Part shown: in pieces, positions 43,447 through 52,726 of the stretch
Position numbering within the stretch: the stretch's first letter is position 1
Layout of the letters: each line of letters opens with the position of its first letter
Source of the DNA: Streptomyces sp. NBC_01241
Lineage (GTDB): Bacteria; Actinomycetota; Actinomycetes; Streptomycetales; Streptomycetaceae
NCBI RefSeq assembly: GCF_041435435.1
Contig: NZ_CP108494.1
Coordinates: 5,986,501-6,050,500, forward strand
DNA length: 64,000 nt
Reading direction: 5' to 3'
Translations under genes and position numbers: made by a program
The notes under the pieces: generated by a model
What the model was told of the DNA's origin: nothing
The model's input: only the letters and a program-made list of their open reading frames with translations
Databases searched by the model: none

Positions 43447-44703
43447 CTACAGGCCGGGGTACAGCGGGAACTTCTCGGCCAGCGCGACGACACGGGCCTT
43501 CAGGGCGTCCGCGTCGTAGGACGGCTTGAGGGCCGACGCGATGATGTCCGCGACCTCGGTGAAGTCCTCGGCCTGGAAACCGCGGGTGGCCAGGGCCGGC
43601 GTACCGATCCGCAGACCCGAGGTGACCATCGGCGGTCGCGGGTCGTTCGGGATGGCGTTCCGGTTGACCGTGATGCCCAGCTCGTGCAGCCGGTCCTCGG
43701 CCTGCTGGCCGTCCAGTTCGGAGTTGCGCAGGTCGACGAGGACCAGGTGGACGTCCGTACCGCCGGACAGTACGGAGACACCGACCTCGGTGACGTCCGG
43801 CTGGACCAGGCGCTCGGCGAGGATGCGGGCGCCGTCCAGGGTGCGCTGCTGACGCTCCTTGAACTCCTCGCTCGCCGCGATCTTGAACGAGACCGCCTTG
43901 GCCGCGATCACGTGCTCCAGCGGACCACCCTGCTGACCCGGGAAGACCGCCGAGTTGATCTTCTTGGCCAGCTCCTGGGTCGACAGGATGACGCCACCGC
44001 GCGGACCGCCGAGGGTCTTGTGCGTGGTGGTCGTGACGACATGGGCGTGCGGCACCGGGTTGGGGTGCAGACCCGCGGCCACCAGGCCCGCGAAGTGCGC
44101 CATGTCGACCATCAGGTACGCGCCGACCTCGTCCGCGATGCGGCGGAAGGCGGCGAAGTCCAGCTGACGGGGGTACGCGGACCAGCCGGCGATGATCAGC
44201 TGCGGCTTGGACTCCTTGGCCAGGCGCTCGACCTCGGCCATGTCCACGACGCCGGTCTCGTCGACGTGGTACGGGACCACGTTGTAGAGCTTGCCGGAGA
44301 AGTTGATCTTCATGCCGTGGGTCAGGTGACCGCCGTGGGCCAGGCTCAGGCCCATGATCGTGTCGCCCGGCTTCAGCAGCGCGAACATCGCGGCGGCGTT
44401 GGCCTGCGCACCGGAGTGCGGCTGGACGTTCGCGGCCTCGGCGCCGAACAGCGCCTTGATGCGGTCGATGGCGATCTGCTCGACGACGTCGACGTGCTCA
44501 CAGCCACCGTAGTAGCGGCGGCCGGGGTAGCCCTCCGCGTACTTGTTGGTGAGGACGGAGCCCTGGGCCTCCATGACCGCGACCGGAGCGAAGTTCTCCG
44601 AGGCGATCATTTCGAGGGTGGACTGCTGACGGTGGAGCTCGGCGTCGACAGCGGCGGCGACGTCCGGGTCCAGCTCGTGGAGGGAGGAGTTGAGAAGCGA
44701 CAT
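43447..44703 (-). CDS. glyA: Serine hydroxymethyltransferase
   Basis: 418 aa. PLP site VVTTTTHKTLGGPRGG with the cofactor lysine, MIASENFAP near the N-terminus, YAEGYPGRRYYGGCE and HSGAQANAAAMFALLKPGD. Transfers a one-carbon unit between serine and glycine with tetrahydrofolate. Third gene of the gcvT-gcvH-glyA operon, 18 bases after gcvH. Confidence 0.98.
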   Translation of the reverse strand: MSLLNSSLHELDPDVAAAVDAELHRQQSTLEMIASENFAPVAVMEAQGSVLTNKYAEGYPGRRYYGGCEHVDVVEQIAIDRIKALFGAEAANVQPHSGAQANAAAMFALLKPGDTIMGLSLAHGGHLTHGMKINFSGKLYNVVPYHVDETGVVDMAEVERLAKESKPQLIIAGWSAYPRQLDFAAFRRIADEVGAYLMVDMAHFAGLVAAGLHPNPVPHAHVVTTTTHKTLGGPRGGVILSTQELAKKINSAVFPGQQGGPLEHVIAAKAVSFKIAASEEFKERQQRTLDGARILAERLVQPDVTEVGVSVLSGGTDVHLVLVDLRNSELDGQQAEDRLHELGITVNRNAIPNDPRPPMVTSGLRIGTPALATRGFQAEDFTEVADIIASALKPSYDADALKARVVALAEKFPLYPGL

Positions 44704-44721
44704 CAGGTGGTCCCTTGGGTC

Positions 44722-45099
44722 TCAGTTGCCGGAGAACTCGGTGTACTCGTCGGCGGAGAGCAAGTCCTTCGGCTCCTCCGCGACGCGTACCTTGAACAGC
44801 CAGCCGCCTTCGAACGGAGCGGAGTTCACCAGCGACGGGTCGTCCACGACGTCCTGGTTCGCGGCGGTGACCTCACCGGTCACCGGCGAGTACAGGTCGC
44901 TCACCGACTTGGTCGACTCCAGCTCGCCGCAGGTCTCGCCCGCGGTCACCGTGTCACCGACCTCGGGGAGCTGGGCGTAGACGACATCGCCGAGCGCGTT
45001 GGCGGCGAATTCGGTGATACCGATCGTGGCCACACCGTCCTCGACGGCCGACAGCCACTCGTGTTCCTTGCTGTACCGCAGCTGCTGGGGGTTGCTCAT
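44722..45099 (-). CDS. gcvH: Glycine cleavage system H protein
   Basis: 125 aa: LRYSKEHEWLSAVEDGVATIGITEFAANALGDVVYAQLPEVGDTVTAGETCGELESTKSVSDLYSP. The lipoylated lysine is in ESTKSVSDL. Carries the aminomethyl group between P, T and L proteins. The P-protein gene is not in the window. Confidence 0.98.
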   Translation of the reverse strand: MSNPQQLRYSKEHEWLSAVEDGVATIGITEFAANALGDVVYAQLPEVGDTVTAGETCGELESTKSVSDLYSPVTGEVTAANQDVVDDPSLVNSAPFEGGWLFKVRVAEEPKDLLSADEYTEFSGN

Positions 45100-45190
45100 G
45101 ACCTGAATTCTCCTGTACGCGGGGGAGTGCTGATGAACGGTGGTCTTACGGTGTGAGACGGGACTACGTCACTTCCGAGGTGCGCGGACG

Positions 45191-46315
45191 TCACTTCTGA
45201 CGCTTGTAGAACGGCAGCGCCACGACCTCGTACGGCTCGTGGCTGCCCCGGATGTCCACTCCGACGCCCGCGGTGCCGGGCGTGGCGTGCGCGGCGTCCA
45301 CGTACGCCATGGCGATCGGCTTGCCCAGGGTGGGCGACGGGGCGCCCGAGGTGACCTCGCCGACGACCTCGCCCCCGGCGACCACGGAAAAACCGGCGCG
45401 CGGTACGCGGCGGCCCTCGGCGATCAGGCCGACCAGCTTGCGGGGCGGGGCGGTCTCGGCGCGCTCGGCGGCGGCCCGGAGGGCTTCGCGGCCGACGAAG
45501 TCGCCCTCCTTCTCGAACTTCACGACCCGGCCGAGACCGGCGTCGAACGGGGTCAGCCCGGTGTTCAGCTCGTGCCCGTAGAGCGGCATGCCCGCCTCCA
45601 GGCGCAGCGTGTCGCGGCAGGACAGCCCGCACGGGATCAGGCCGCGGGAGGCGCCCGCCTCGGTGAGGGCCTTCCACAGCTGTTCGGCGTGCTCGGGGGC
45701 GACGAACAGCTCGAAGCCGTCCTCGCCGGTGTAGCCGGTACGGGCGATCAGCGCGGGGACACCGGCGACGGTGCCGGGCAGGCCGGCGTAGTACTTCAGG
45801 CCGTCCAGGTCGGCGTCGGTGACGGCGGCCAGGATGGCGGCGGACTCGGGGCCCTGGACGGCGAGCAGCGCGTACGCGTCGCGGTCGTCGCGCACCTCGG
45901 TGTCGAAACCGCCGGCCCGCGCGGTCAGCGCGTCCAGCACGATCTGGGCGTTGCCGGCGTTGGCGACCACCAGATATTCGGGGGCCTCGGTCTCGCCCAG
46001 CCGGTAGACGATCAGGTCGTCCAGGATGCCGCCGTCCTCGGCGCAGATCATCGTGTAGCGGGCGCGGCCCATGGCGACGGTGGCGATGTTGCCGACCAGC
46101 GCGAAGTTCAGGAAGGCCGCGGCCTCGGGGCCGGTGACGGTGATCTCGCCCATGTGCGACAGGTCGAAGAGACCGGCCCTGGTGCGGACCGCGTTGTGCT
46201 CGTCGCGCTCGCTGCCGTACCGCAGGGGCATGTCCCAGCCCGCGAAGTCGGTCATGGTCGCGCCCAGCGAACGGTGCAGGGCATCGAGGGCAGTAAGACG
46301 GGGGGCGGTGCTCAT
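45191..46315 (-). CDS. gcvT: Glycine cleavage system T protein (aminomethyltransferase)
   Basis: 374 aa from ATG 46315 (MSTAPRLTALDALHRSLGATMTDFAGWDMPLRY). Conserved GLFDLSHMGEITVTG, ARTGYTGEDGFELF, CGLSCRDTLRLEAGMPLYGHE and DFVGREAL. Transfers the methylene group from the aminomethylated H protein to tetrahydrofolate. First gene of the operon; the glycine riboswitch ends about 30 bases before its start. Confidence 0.98.
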   Translation of the reverse strand: MSTAPRLTALDALHRSLGATMTDFAGWDMPLRYGSERDEHNAVRTRAGLFDLSHMGEITVTGPEAAAFLNFALVGNIATVAMGRARYTMICAEDGGILDDLIVYRLGETEAPEYLVVANAGNAQIVLDALTARAGGFDTEVRDDRDAYALLAVQGPESAAILAAVTDADLDGLKYYAGLPGTVAGVPALIARTGYTGEDGFELFVAPEHAEQLWKALTEAGASRGLIPCGLSCRDTLRLEAGMPLYGHELNTGLTPFDAGLGRVVKFEKEGDFVGREALRAAAERAETAPPRKLVGLIAEGRRVPRAGFSVVAGGEVVGEVTSGAPSPTLGKPIAMAYVDAAHATPGTAGVGVDIRGSHEPYEVVALPFYKRQK

Positions 46316-46344
46316 GGATGTGGCTCCCAGGGCATGACGACAGG

Positions 46345-46549
46345 ACGATCCCTCCCCATCTGTCATCGGAACCTGAGAGGTTCGCCGAGAGCCCCATGAG
46401 GGGTTCGGCTTGCACCTTGGGTGGAGCCGCGGAGCGGCCCGCTTTTCAGATCTGCCTCATCCACGCGGTACGGGGCCTGAGAGATTCAAGGGAGGAACTT
46501 GCTCCTTCGGCGCCCGGCACATGCAGTGACCGGAGCTCTCCCGCGCGGA
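46345..46549 (-). promoter_or_regulatory. Tandem glycine riboswitch (gcvT RNA)
   Basis: Read on the minus strand, aptamer 1 (about 46549-46460) has GCGGGAGAGCTCCG, GCGCCGAAGGAGCAAG and GAATCTCTCAGGCCCCG. Aptamer 2 (about 46440-46350) has CCACCCAAGGTGCAAGCC, GGGGCTCTCGGCGAACC and TCTCAGGTTCCGATGACAGA. The double CTCTCAGG motif, the two CGAAGGAGCAA/CCAAGGTGCAA cores and position just before gcvT identify the two-aptamer glycine riboswitch. It should turn the cleavage operon on when glycine is abundant. Confidence 0.93.
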
Positions 46550-46713
46550 TTCAAGCGGCCTTTATGCAGTTGGCCCGGTCATCATCGCACGCGTCGCGCC
46601 GGAGTGGATCCCCGGTCCCTCGCGGGAATCAACGGCGTGGACGGTTGTGCCGCATTACCTTTTCTTTACACTTCAGGGGCATGCGTGGGGTGACCCGACA
46701 AGGGGGAGGGGCG

Positions 46714-47415
46714 ATGACGTTGCAGCGGTACGCGACGACCGCGGGGGGCGCGCACGGAGCGATGTCCGCACAGCCAGGGGCGGCACCTGTCACGGAAGCG
46801 CGCGGTCCGCACGCGCCCGTCGTGCGGGACCTGCGGGAGCGGGGCGGGCGCGGCCCGCGCAGCCTGCACTTCGCGGCGGGCGACGTGGTGGTGGTGTCCG
46901 GGCTGCCCGGCAGCGGCAAATCCACGCTCATCCGGCGGACGGTGACGACGGCCCACGCCATCGACTCCCAGGACACCCGGGACCGCTGGGCGGAACTCGT
47001 GCCCGGGTTATTGCCGTACGCCCTGTACCGGCCCCTCGTCCGCGCCGCCCACTACTGGGGGCTGTGGCGGGTGCTGCGCTCCGGCGAGTCCGTCGTCGTC
47101 CACGACTGCGGAACCCAGACGTGGGTACGTGGCTGGCTGGCCCGTGCCGCGCGGCGCCGGGGCCGCGTCCTGCACCTCGTCCTGCTCGACGTGGCACCGC
47201 AAACGGCGAGGGACGGCCAGCGCGAACGCGGCCGCGGCGTCTCCGGATACGCCTTCGCCCGGCACCGCAGGGCGGTGGGGAGGCTGTTGCGGGGCGCCGA
47301 GACCGGCCTGCTGCCGCCCGGGTGCGCCTCGGCGGTGCTGCTGGACCGGGAGGCGGCCGGGCTGCTGGCCCGGATCGCGTTCGCGGACGTACAGGGCCCG
47401 GGAGCCGGACGTTAA
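46714..47415 (+). CDS. P-loop (AAA_33-type) kinase-like ATPase
   Basis: 233 aa from ATG 46714 (strong AGGGGGAGGGG). A low-complexity N-terminus is followed by a nucleotide kinase fold: VVVSGLPGSGKSTLIRRTV (Walker A), IDSQDTRDRWAELV, SVVVHDCGTQTWVRGWLARAARRRGRVLHLVLLDVAPQTARDGQRERGR. This resembles small adenylate/shikimate-kinase-like ATPases of unknown substrate. Divergent from the gcv operon, 37 bases before SseB, possibly cotranscribed with it. Confidence 0.85.
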   Translation: MTLQRYATTAGGAHGAMSAQPGAAPVTEARGPHAPVVRDLRERGGRGPRSLHFAAGDVVVVSGLPGSGKSTLIRRTVTTAHAIDSQDTRDRWAELVPGLLPYALYRPLVRAAHYWGLWRVLRSGESVVVHDCGTQTWVRGWLARAARRRGRVLHLVLLDVAPQTARDGQRERGRGVSGYAFARHRRAVGRLLRGAETGLLPPGCASAVLLDREAAGLLARIAFADVQGPGAGR

Positions 47416-47451
47416 CCTTCTGCCGGAAGGCTCGGGGAAGAAGGGGAAGCA

Positions 47452-48222
47452 GTGGACATTCCGGCACAGGGCCAGTCCCATCCGCAGAGCGGATGGCCCG
47501 CCAATGAGCTCGAAGAGGTGCTGATGGCCTCGGTGGGCAGCCCGGAGGCGGGCGGACGGCTCGTCGAGGTGCTCGGGCGCAGCCAGGTCTGGGTGCCGTT
47601 GCCGGGCGGCGGCGGACCCGACTCCGCCGACCTGGACCTGCCGACGCTGGAGATCGAGGGTGCCGCGTACGTCCCCGTATTCAGCTCCGAACAACAGTTC
47701 CTCAGCTGTGTCGGCACCGCCATGTCCTTCGCCGTCGCGCCCGCCCGCGATTTCGCCCGCGGACTGCCCCCGCAGCTCGGCATCGCGGTGAACCCGGGCG
47801 GTGCCGTCGGGATGCCGTTGCCGCCGCCCGCCGTGGCCGAGCTCTGCCGCGCCGGACGCAGCCTGCTGGACGGACCGGCCGGCGGCGGCCGGGTCCGGCT
47901 GTACGAGCCGGACTGGAAGGAGGAGCCCGTCGACTTCCTCGCCGCGGCGGCCGGTGAATTCGAGGAGAGCGGTGTCGTGCTCACCGCGCGCCGGACACTG
48001 GCCAGCGTCGAGGGGGGCGAGCCCGTCCTCTTCATAGGCGTGGAGTTCTCCACCTGGGAGGGCGCCGGGCGCAATGCCCCCATGGACGCCCTCGGCCGTG
48101 CACTCGGCCGCGTCGAGGTGCCCTGGCCGGTCAATCTGGTCCTGCTCGATGTGGCGCAGGACCCGGTCGGGGACTGGATGCGGGAGAAGGTCCGGCCGTT
48201 CTACCGGCGCGAGACCCAGTAG
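47452..48222 (+). CDS. SseB-family protein (enhanced serine sensitivity)
   Basis: 256 aa from GTG 47452 with AAGGGGAAG upstream. N-terminal SseB domain (ELEEVLMASVGSPEAGGRLVEVLGRSQVWVPLP ... AYVPVFSSEQQFLSCVG ... ARGLPPQLGIAVNPGGAVGMPLPPPAVAELCRAG) and SseB C-terminal domain (NAPMDALGRALGRVEVPWPVNLVLLDVAQDPVGDWM). The family is named from an E. coli gene that alters serine sensitivity; mechanism unknown. Position beside glycine/serine genes is suggestive. Confidence 0.9.
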   Translation: MDIPAQGQSHPQSGWPANELEEVLMASVGSPEAGGRLVEVLGRSQVWVPLPGGGGPDSADLDLPTLEIEGAAYVPVFSSEQQFLSCVGTAMSFAVAPARDFARGLPPQLGIAVNPGGAVGMPLPPPAVAELCRAGRSLLDGPAGGGRVRLYEPDWKEEPVDFLAAAAGEFEESGVVLTARRTLASVEGGEPVLFIGVEFSTWEGAGRNAPMDALGRALGRVEVPWPVNLVLLDVAQDPVGDWMREKVRPFYRRETQ

Positions 48223-48397
48223 CACGCCGACGGCTGCGGAGTCGATTGCCGCGTCGGCCCATGGCGTCAAGTCGGTGTCAGGACCGGCGCATAAGCTGGT
48301 TTGATGGCTGGTGCCACGGCATCATGCCGCACCTGTGTGCCCCGGGAGCGGCGGGCCGACACAGTGGCACAGAGGATCGAAGAGGGGGCGGGACCAG

Positions 48398-49171
48398 GTG
48401 AGTGCGTCAGGCACCGCGGCGGCCGGGCAGGTCGAGCACATGCTGCGCCAAGTGACGCCCGGGCGCTATGACGCGTACGAGGCACTGCTGCAGGCCCTCG
48501 CGAACGACCGGATCTGGATGCTCCTCTGGCACGGTCAGGCGGGCTCGCCCGACGCCCAGTACGGGAACATGGAGGTCGACGGCCTCGGCTACGCCCCCTG
48601 TGTGACCTCCGCCCAGGAGCTCTCCGCCAGCGGCTGGAACCGGGCCCATGAGCTCGTCACCGGCCGCGACATCGCCCGCGCCCTCTTCCCCGACCGCTGG
48701 GGCATCTGGCTCAACCCGCACGCCCCGGGCGGCGGCGTCGGCATCCCCTGGCTGGACCTGCGCCGGATCGCCACCGGCCTCGACCGGATGCCCGCGGGCC
48801 CGCTCCGGCTCACCGAGCCGGCCATCGAGATCCCGCAGTTCTACGCCCTGCTCACGCAGAACGCCCACCACACCCCCGCGATCCGCTCGCTGCGCCGCGC
48901 CTGGGTGCAGCCCGCGCTCGGGGTCCCGTATCTCGCCATCGGCCTCGATCTCTACGACATGGGCCAGTCCTCGGTCGATGCCGTGCGCGCGATGATGCAG
49001 CAGTCGATCGGCGCGGTCCCGGACGGGCTGCCCGTCTCCACGGTCGCGATGTCCGACGAGTACGACCCGGTCGCGATGTGGCTGCGCGCCAACACCCGCC
49101 CGTTCTACGACCGCGAGGCGCACGCCCCGGCGGCCGGCTACGGCTACCCGCCGCCGCAGGGCGCGTACTGA
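48398..49171 (+). CDS. Second SseB-like protein
   Basis: 257 aa from GTG 48398 (GGGGGCGGGA upstream). Same two-domain layout as its neighbour but diverged: an N-terminal half NDRIWMLLWHGQAGSPDAQYGNMEVDGLGYAPCVTSAQELSASGW, then YLAIGLDLYDMGQSSVDAVRAMMQQSIGAVPDGLPVSTVAMSDEYDPVAMWLRANTRPFYDRE, matching the SseB C-terminal domain. Ends in a Pro/Gly/Tyr-rich tail (GYGYPPPQGAY). Tandem duplicate with a role presumably linked to the first. Confidence 0.85.
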   Translation: MSASGTAAAGQVEHMLRQVTPGRYDAYEALLQALANDRIWMLLWHGQAGSPDAQYGNMEVDGLGYAPCVTSAQELSASGWNRAHELVTGRDIARALFPDRWGIWLNPHAPGGGVGIPWLDLRRIATGLDRMPAGPLRLTEPAIEIPQFYALLTQNAHHTPAIRSLRRAWVQPALGVPYLAIGLDLYDMGQSSVDAVRAMMQQSIGAVPDGLPVSTVAMSDEYDPVAMWLRANTRPFYDREAHAPAAGYGYPPPQGAY

Positions 49172-49702
49172 GCCTGCCGGCGGTCCTGTGTACGTACCGG
49201 GGCACCCCGGCGCACCCGGAACGGCAGGTGTAGGTGTCGGGCGCGCCGGGAATGCATGCGTATGGTCCCTGATGGCTGGAACGTAACGTACGTATACGGC
49301 ACCAACTCCCTGAATCCCGGCCCGCGTTCCCGGCCCTTCCGTACGTCCTCGTCCCGTGTGTGCCTCGCGGAACTCTCTGCGAGGTTTCCCGCCCCCATGT
49401 CCGAGATCTCCGTGATGGGGATGTCTGATGACGAAAGCGGCGTGAATCTACGCGCGTGCCCCCCTTCCGCCTCAACTGACCTGTGTTCGGCGGGCGTTCA
49501 CATCCGTCCGGATAACGGAACACCCCTGACCGCATCACGGTTAGGCATCCATTCGCCTGACGGTATGGCTACCGCGCGCAACAGCAATGAAGACTCCCGC
49601 AGCAAGGGCGTCCTGCCGCCTCCGTGTACGACTGACTGATCCGTGCCGCCACAGCGGCCAGTTCGGCCCGGCCACCGCCGGTTGAGAGGGGTCCTTGCCA
49701 CG
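49172..49702 (+). other. Intergenic leader of the oligopeptide transporter operon
   Basis: 530 bases without a supportable gene; an open frame at 49256-49639 lacks a ribosome site and recognisable sequence. It contains a near-palindromic ACGTAACGTACGTATACG block at about 49280 and a more AT-rich stretch at 49495-49600, both plausible control sites for the transporter operon. No riboswitch class recognised. Confidence 0.5.
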
Positions 49703-50707
49703 ATGACGGCACCACTGCATGAGCCGACCACGGAAGCGGACCCGATCGCGACCGGTGGTCCCGCAGCCGACTCCGGGGTGAAGAAGGTCGAGGGACGGTC
49801 TCTCAAGCAGATCGCCTGGAACCGACTGAAGCAGGACAAGGTCGCGCTGACGGGTGGCATCGTTGTCCTCGTCCTGATCGTGGTGGCGATCTTCGCGCCC
49901 TTCATCGTGGGGCTGCTGGGGCACCCGCCGAACGACTTCCACCAGGACAAGCTCGACCCGCTGACCAATCTCCCCACCGGTTCCCTCGGTGGTGTGAGCG
50001 GCGACTTCCTCTTCGGCGTCGAGCCCAACAAGGGGCGCGACGTCTTCAGCCGGATCGTCTACGGCGCCCGGATCTCGCTGCTCGTGGCGTTCCTCGCGGC
50101 CCTGGTCGCGGTGGCGCTCGGCACGCTCTTCGGGATCATCGCCGGTTACTTCGGCGGCTGGGTCGACGCAGTGATCAGCCGGGTCATGGACGTGCTGCTG
50201 TCGTTCCCGCAGCTCCTGTTCATCATCTCCCTCGTCTCCGTCCTCCCCGACGATCTGCTCGGCCTCACCGGCAGCGGGGTGCGCATCGCCGTACTCGTCG
50301 CCGTCATCGGCTTCTTCGGCTGGCCGTACGTGGGACGCATCGTCCGGGGCCAGACGCTCTCGCTGCGCGAGCGCGAGTACGTGGAGGCGGCGCGCAGCCT
50401 CGGCGGCGGGCGCGGGCACATCCTCTTCCGCGAGCTGCTGCCGAACCTGGTGGCGCCGATCACCGTCTACGCGACGCTCATGATCCCCACCAACATCCTC
50501 ACCGAAGCGGCCCTCAGCTTCCTCGGCGCCGGTGTCCGGCCGCCCACGGCCTCCTGGGGCGGCATGCTGCGGGATGCCCTGGAGACGTACGAGCACGACC
50601 CGATGTTCATGGTCTTCCCCGGCGTGACGATCTTCATCACCGTACTGGCCTTCAACCTCTTCGGGGACGGGCTGCGCGACGCCCTGGACCCCAAGGGGAC
50701 CCGATAG
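49703..50707 (+). CDS. Oligopeptide ABC transporter permease (DppC/OppC-type)
   Basis: 334 aa from ATG 49703. N-terminal soluble stretch, an OppC N-terminal helix (VALTGGIVVLVLIVVAIFAPFIVGL), then five helices with the EAA loop EREYVEAARSLGGGRGHILFRELLPNLVAPITVYATLMIP and TEAALSFLGAGVRPPTASWGGML. First gene of a five-gene importer; here the C-type permease precedes the binding protein, an order different from E. coli dpp. Confidence 0.94.
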   Translation: MTAPLHEPTTEADPIATGGPAADSGVKKVEGRSLKQIAWNRLKQDKVALTGGIVVLVLIVVAIFAPFIVGLLGHPPNDFHQDKLDPLTNLPTGSLGGVSGDFLFGVEPNKGRDVFSRIVYGARISLLVAFLAALVAVALGTLFGIIAGYFGGWVDAVISRVMDVLLSFPQLLFIISLVSVLPDDLLGLTGSGVRIAVLVAVIGFFGWPYVGRIVRGQTLSLREREYVEAARSLGGGRGHILFRELLPNLVAPITVYATLMIPTNILTEAALSFLGAGVRPPTASWGGMLRDALETYEHDPMFMVFPGVTIFITVLAFNLFGDGLRDALDPKGTR

Positions 50708-50802
50708 CCCACGACTTGCCCCTGCTGCACTGTCAGGTGGCTCTTCCCATGGTTCTCCGGCAAGCAATGGCCTGGGACCGCGATCTCGGAGGTTACGAGA
50801 AA

Positions 50803-52581
50803 ATGTCCACAGTTACCTCGAAACGACGGCTCACCGCTGGTGCGGCCCTCGTGGTCGCGGCGCTGATGACCACCACGGCGTGCGGCGGCGGCGACGACGG
50901 CGGCGGCAGCAGCGACAGCAAGGCGAAGGGCGCCGGCTTCAACGCGGCGTTCAACAAGGTCGCCAACGCGTCCACCAAAACGGGTGGAACCCTGAAGATG
51001 GTCGGCAAGCAGGACCTCGACTCCGCCGACCCCCAGCGTGCCTACTACGGCATGGCCTGGGACTTCATGCGCTTCTACACCCGCCAGCTGGTCACGTACG
51101 ACACCAAGCCGGGCGCCGCCTCCACCAAGCTGGTCGGCGACCTCGCCACCGGCCCCGGTGAGATCACGGACGGTGGCAAGACGTACACGTACAAGCTGCG
51201 GTCCGGCCTCACCTGGGAGGACGGCTCCAAGCTGACCTCCAAGGACATCAAGTACGGCATCGAGCGCATCTGGGCGACGGACACCATCACCGGTGGCCCG
51301 CAGTACCTGATGCAGACGCTGGACCCCAAGCACGAGTACAAGGGCCCGTACAAGGACACGTCCGCGGACAAGCTCGGTCTGAAGGCGATCGAGACGCCCG
51401 ACGACAACACCATCATCTTCAAGCTGCCCAAGCCCAACGGTGACTTCGAGCAGTTCCTCGCCATGCCGTCCGGCTCGCCCGTGAAGGCGTCGGAGGACAC
51501 CAAGGCGAAGTACACCCAGCGGCCGTTCTCCTCGGGCCCGTACAAGTTCGAGACGTACAAGCCGGGCAAGAGCATCGTGCTCGTCCGCAACGACAAGTGG
51601 GAGAAGTCCTCGGACCCGCTGCGTCCCGCGCTGCCGGACAAGGTCACGGTGACGATCTCCGCCAACCTGGAGGAGAACGACAAGAAGCTGATGGAGGGCG
51701 ACTACGACGTCGACCTCAACGGCACCGGCATGACCCAGTCCGGCCGTGTGACCGCCGTCCAGGACCACAAGGACAGCGTCGACAACATGCAGACGTCCTT
51801 CGTCCGCTACGTCGCGCTCGTCCACACGGCGAAGCCGCTGGACGACGTCCACTGCCGCAAGGCCGTCTTCTACGCCACGGACTTCGCGGCGCTGCAGCAG
51901 ACCCGCGGTGGCGAGATCGCCGGTGGCGCGATCGCCAACAGCACCCTGCCGGCCTCCATCAAGGGCCACAGCGACTACGACCCGTACGGCGTCCTCGCCC
52001 GCAAGGGCAAGCCGGACGCTGCGAAGGCCAAGGAAGAGCTGAAGGCATGCGGTAAGCCCGCCGGCTTCACCACCAAGCTCAGCGCCCGTAACAACAACCC
52101 GGGCGAGGTCGACACCGCCGAGGCGCTCCAGGAGCAGCTCGGCAAGGTCGGCATCAAGATCGAGGTCGACCCGATCGACGGTGCCGAGGCGTCCAGCATC
52201 ACCGGTTCGCCGTCCGTCGTGAAGAAGCGCGGCTACGGTATGACGATGAGCGGCTGGGGCCCGGACTTCCCGTCCGGCCAGGGCTTCGGCCAGCCGCTGT
52301 GGGACAGCCGGTTCCTCTCCGAGACCGGTAACTACAACGAGTCGCAGCTCAAGGACCCGCAGATCGACAAGATCTTCGACGACGCGATCGCGGAGACCGA
52401 CCCGGTCAAGGCCGGCGAGATCTACAAGAGCCTCGACAAGCGGATCCTGGACCAGGCCGACTGGATGCCCTTCATCTACGAGAAGAACATCACCTGGCGC
52501 GGTAAGCGACTGACGAACGCCTACATGTCCGACGCCTACAACGGCCGTTACGACTACGTCTCGCTCGGCGTCGTCAAGTAA
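50803..52581 (+). CDS. Oligopeptide-binding lipoprotein (SBP_bac_5)
   Basis: 592 aa from ATG 50803 with CGGAGG upstream. Lipobox TTTAC at about residue 27, Gly/Asp/Ser linker, then the DppA/OppA fold: TGGTLKMVGKQDLDSADPQRAY, YKLRSGLTWEDGSKLTSKDIKYGIERIW, PFSSGPYKFETYKPGKSIVLVRNDKWE, MTMSGWGPDFPSGQGFGQPLWDS. Codon use is markedly biased to C/G-ending, AAG-rich codons, which suggests high expression. A strong hairpin follows. Confidence 0.95.
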   Translation: MSTVTSKRRLTAGAALVVAALMTTTACGGGDDGGGSSDSKAKGAGFNAAFNKVANASTKTGGTLKMVGKQDLDSADPQRAYYGMAWDFMRFYTRQLVTYDTKPGAASTKLVGDLATGPGEITDGGKTYTYKLRSGLTWEDGSKLTSKDIKYGIERIWATDTITGGPQYLMQTLDPKHEYKGPYKDTSADKLGLKAIETPDDNTIIFKLPKPNGDFEQFLAMPSGSPVKASEDTKAKYTQRPFSSGPYKFETYKPGKSIVLVRNDKWEKSSDPLRPALPDKVTVTISANLEENDKKLMEGDYDVDLNGTGMTQSGRVTAVQDHKDSVDNMQTSFVRYVALVHTAKPLDDVHCRKAVFYATDFAALQQTRGGEIAGGAIANSTLPASIKGHSDYDPYGVLARKGKPDAAKAKEELKACGKPAGFTTKLSARNNNPGEVDTAEALQEQLGKVGIKIEVDPIDGAEASSITGSPSVVKKRGYGMTMSGWGPDFPSGQGFGQPLWDSRFLSETGNYNESQLKDPQIDKIFDDAIAETDPVKAGEIYKSLDKRILDQADWMPFIYEKNITWRGKRLTNAYMSDAYNGRYDYVSLGVVK

Positions 52582-52673
52582 TCGCTGTAGTCAACAGCAT
52601 GTGCAGTCAACCCGGTTGACTGCTCCACCGCCGCCGAAACCCGCCAGTCCGAAGGGCAGGTGATGGCCCGGGG

Positions 52674-52712
52674 CGGTGGCCGGGAGCCCCCACGAGGGGT
52701 TCCCGGCCACCG
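52674..52712 (+). terminator. Strong intra-operon hairpin after the peptide-binding-protein gene
   Basis: CGGTGGCCGGGAGCCCC (52674-52690) pairs over 17 positions (one G-U) with GGGGTTCCCGGCCACCG (52696-52712) around a 5-nt loop. It ends 15 bases before the next permease start. Such hairpins stabilise the upstream mRNA and reduce read-through, keeping binding protein in excess of permease. Confidence 0.85.
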
Positions 52713-52726
52713 GCGGGCCGCGCACA

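Noticed and set aside
49256..49639. 127-aa ORF upstream of the oligopeptide operon
   Set aside because: No ribosome site, no protein-like pattern, poor codon bias; treated as leader DNA.
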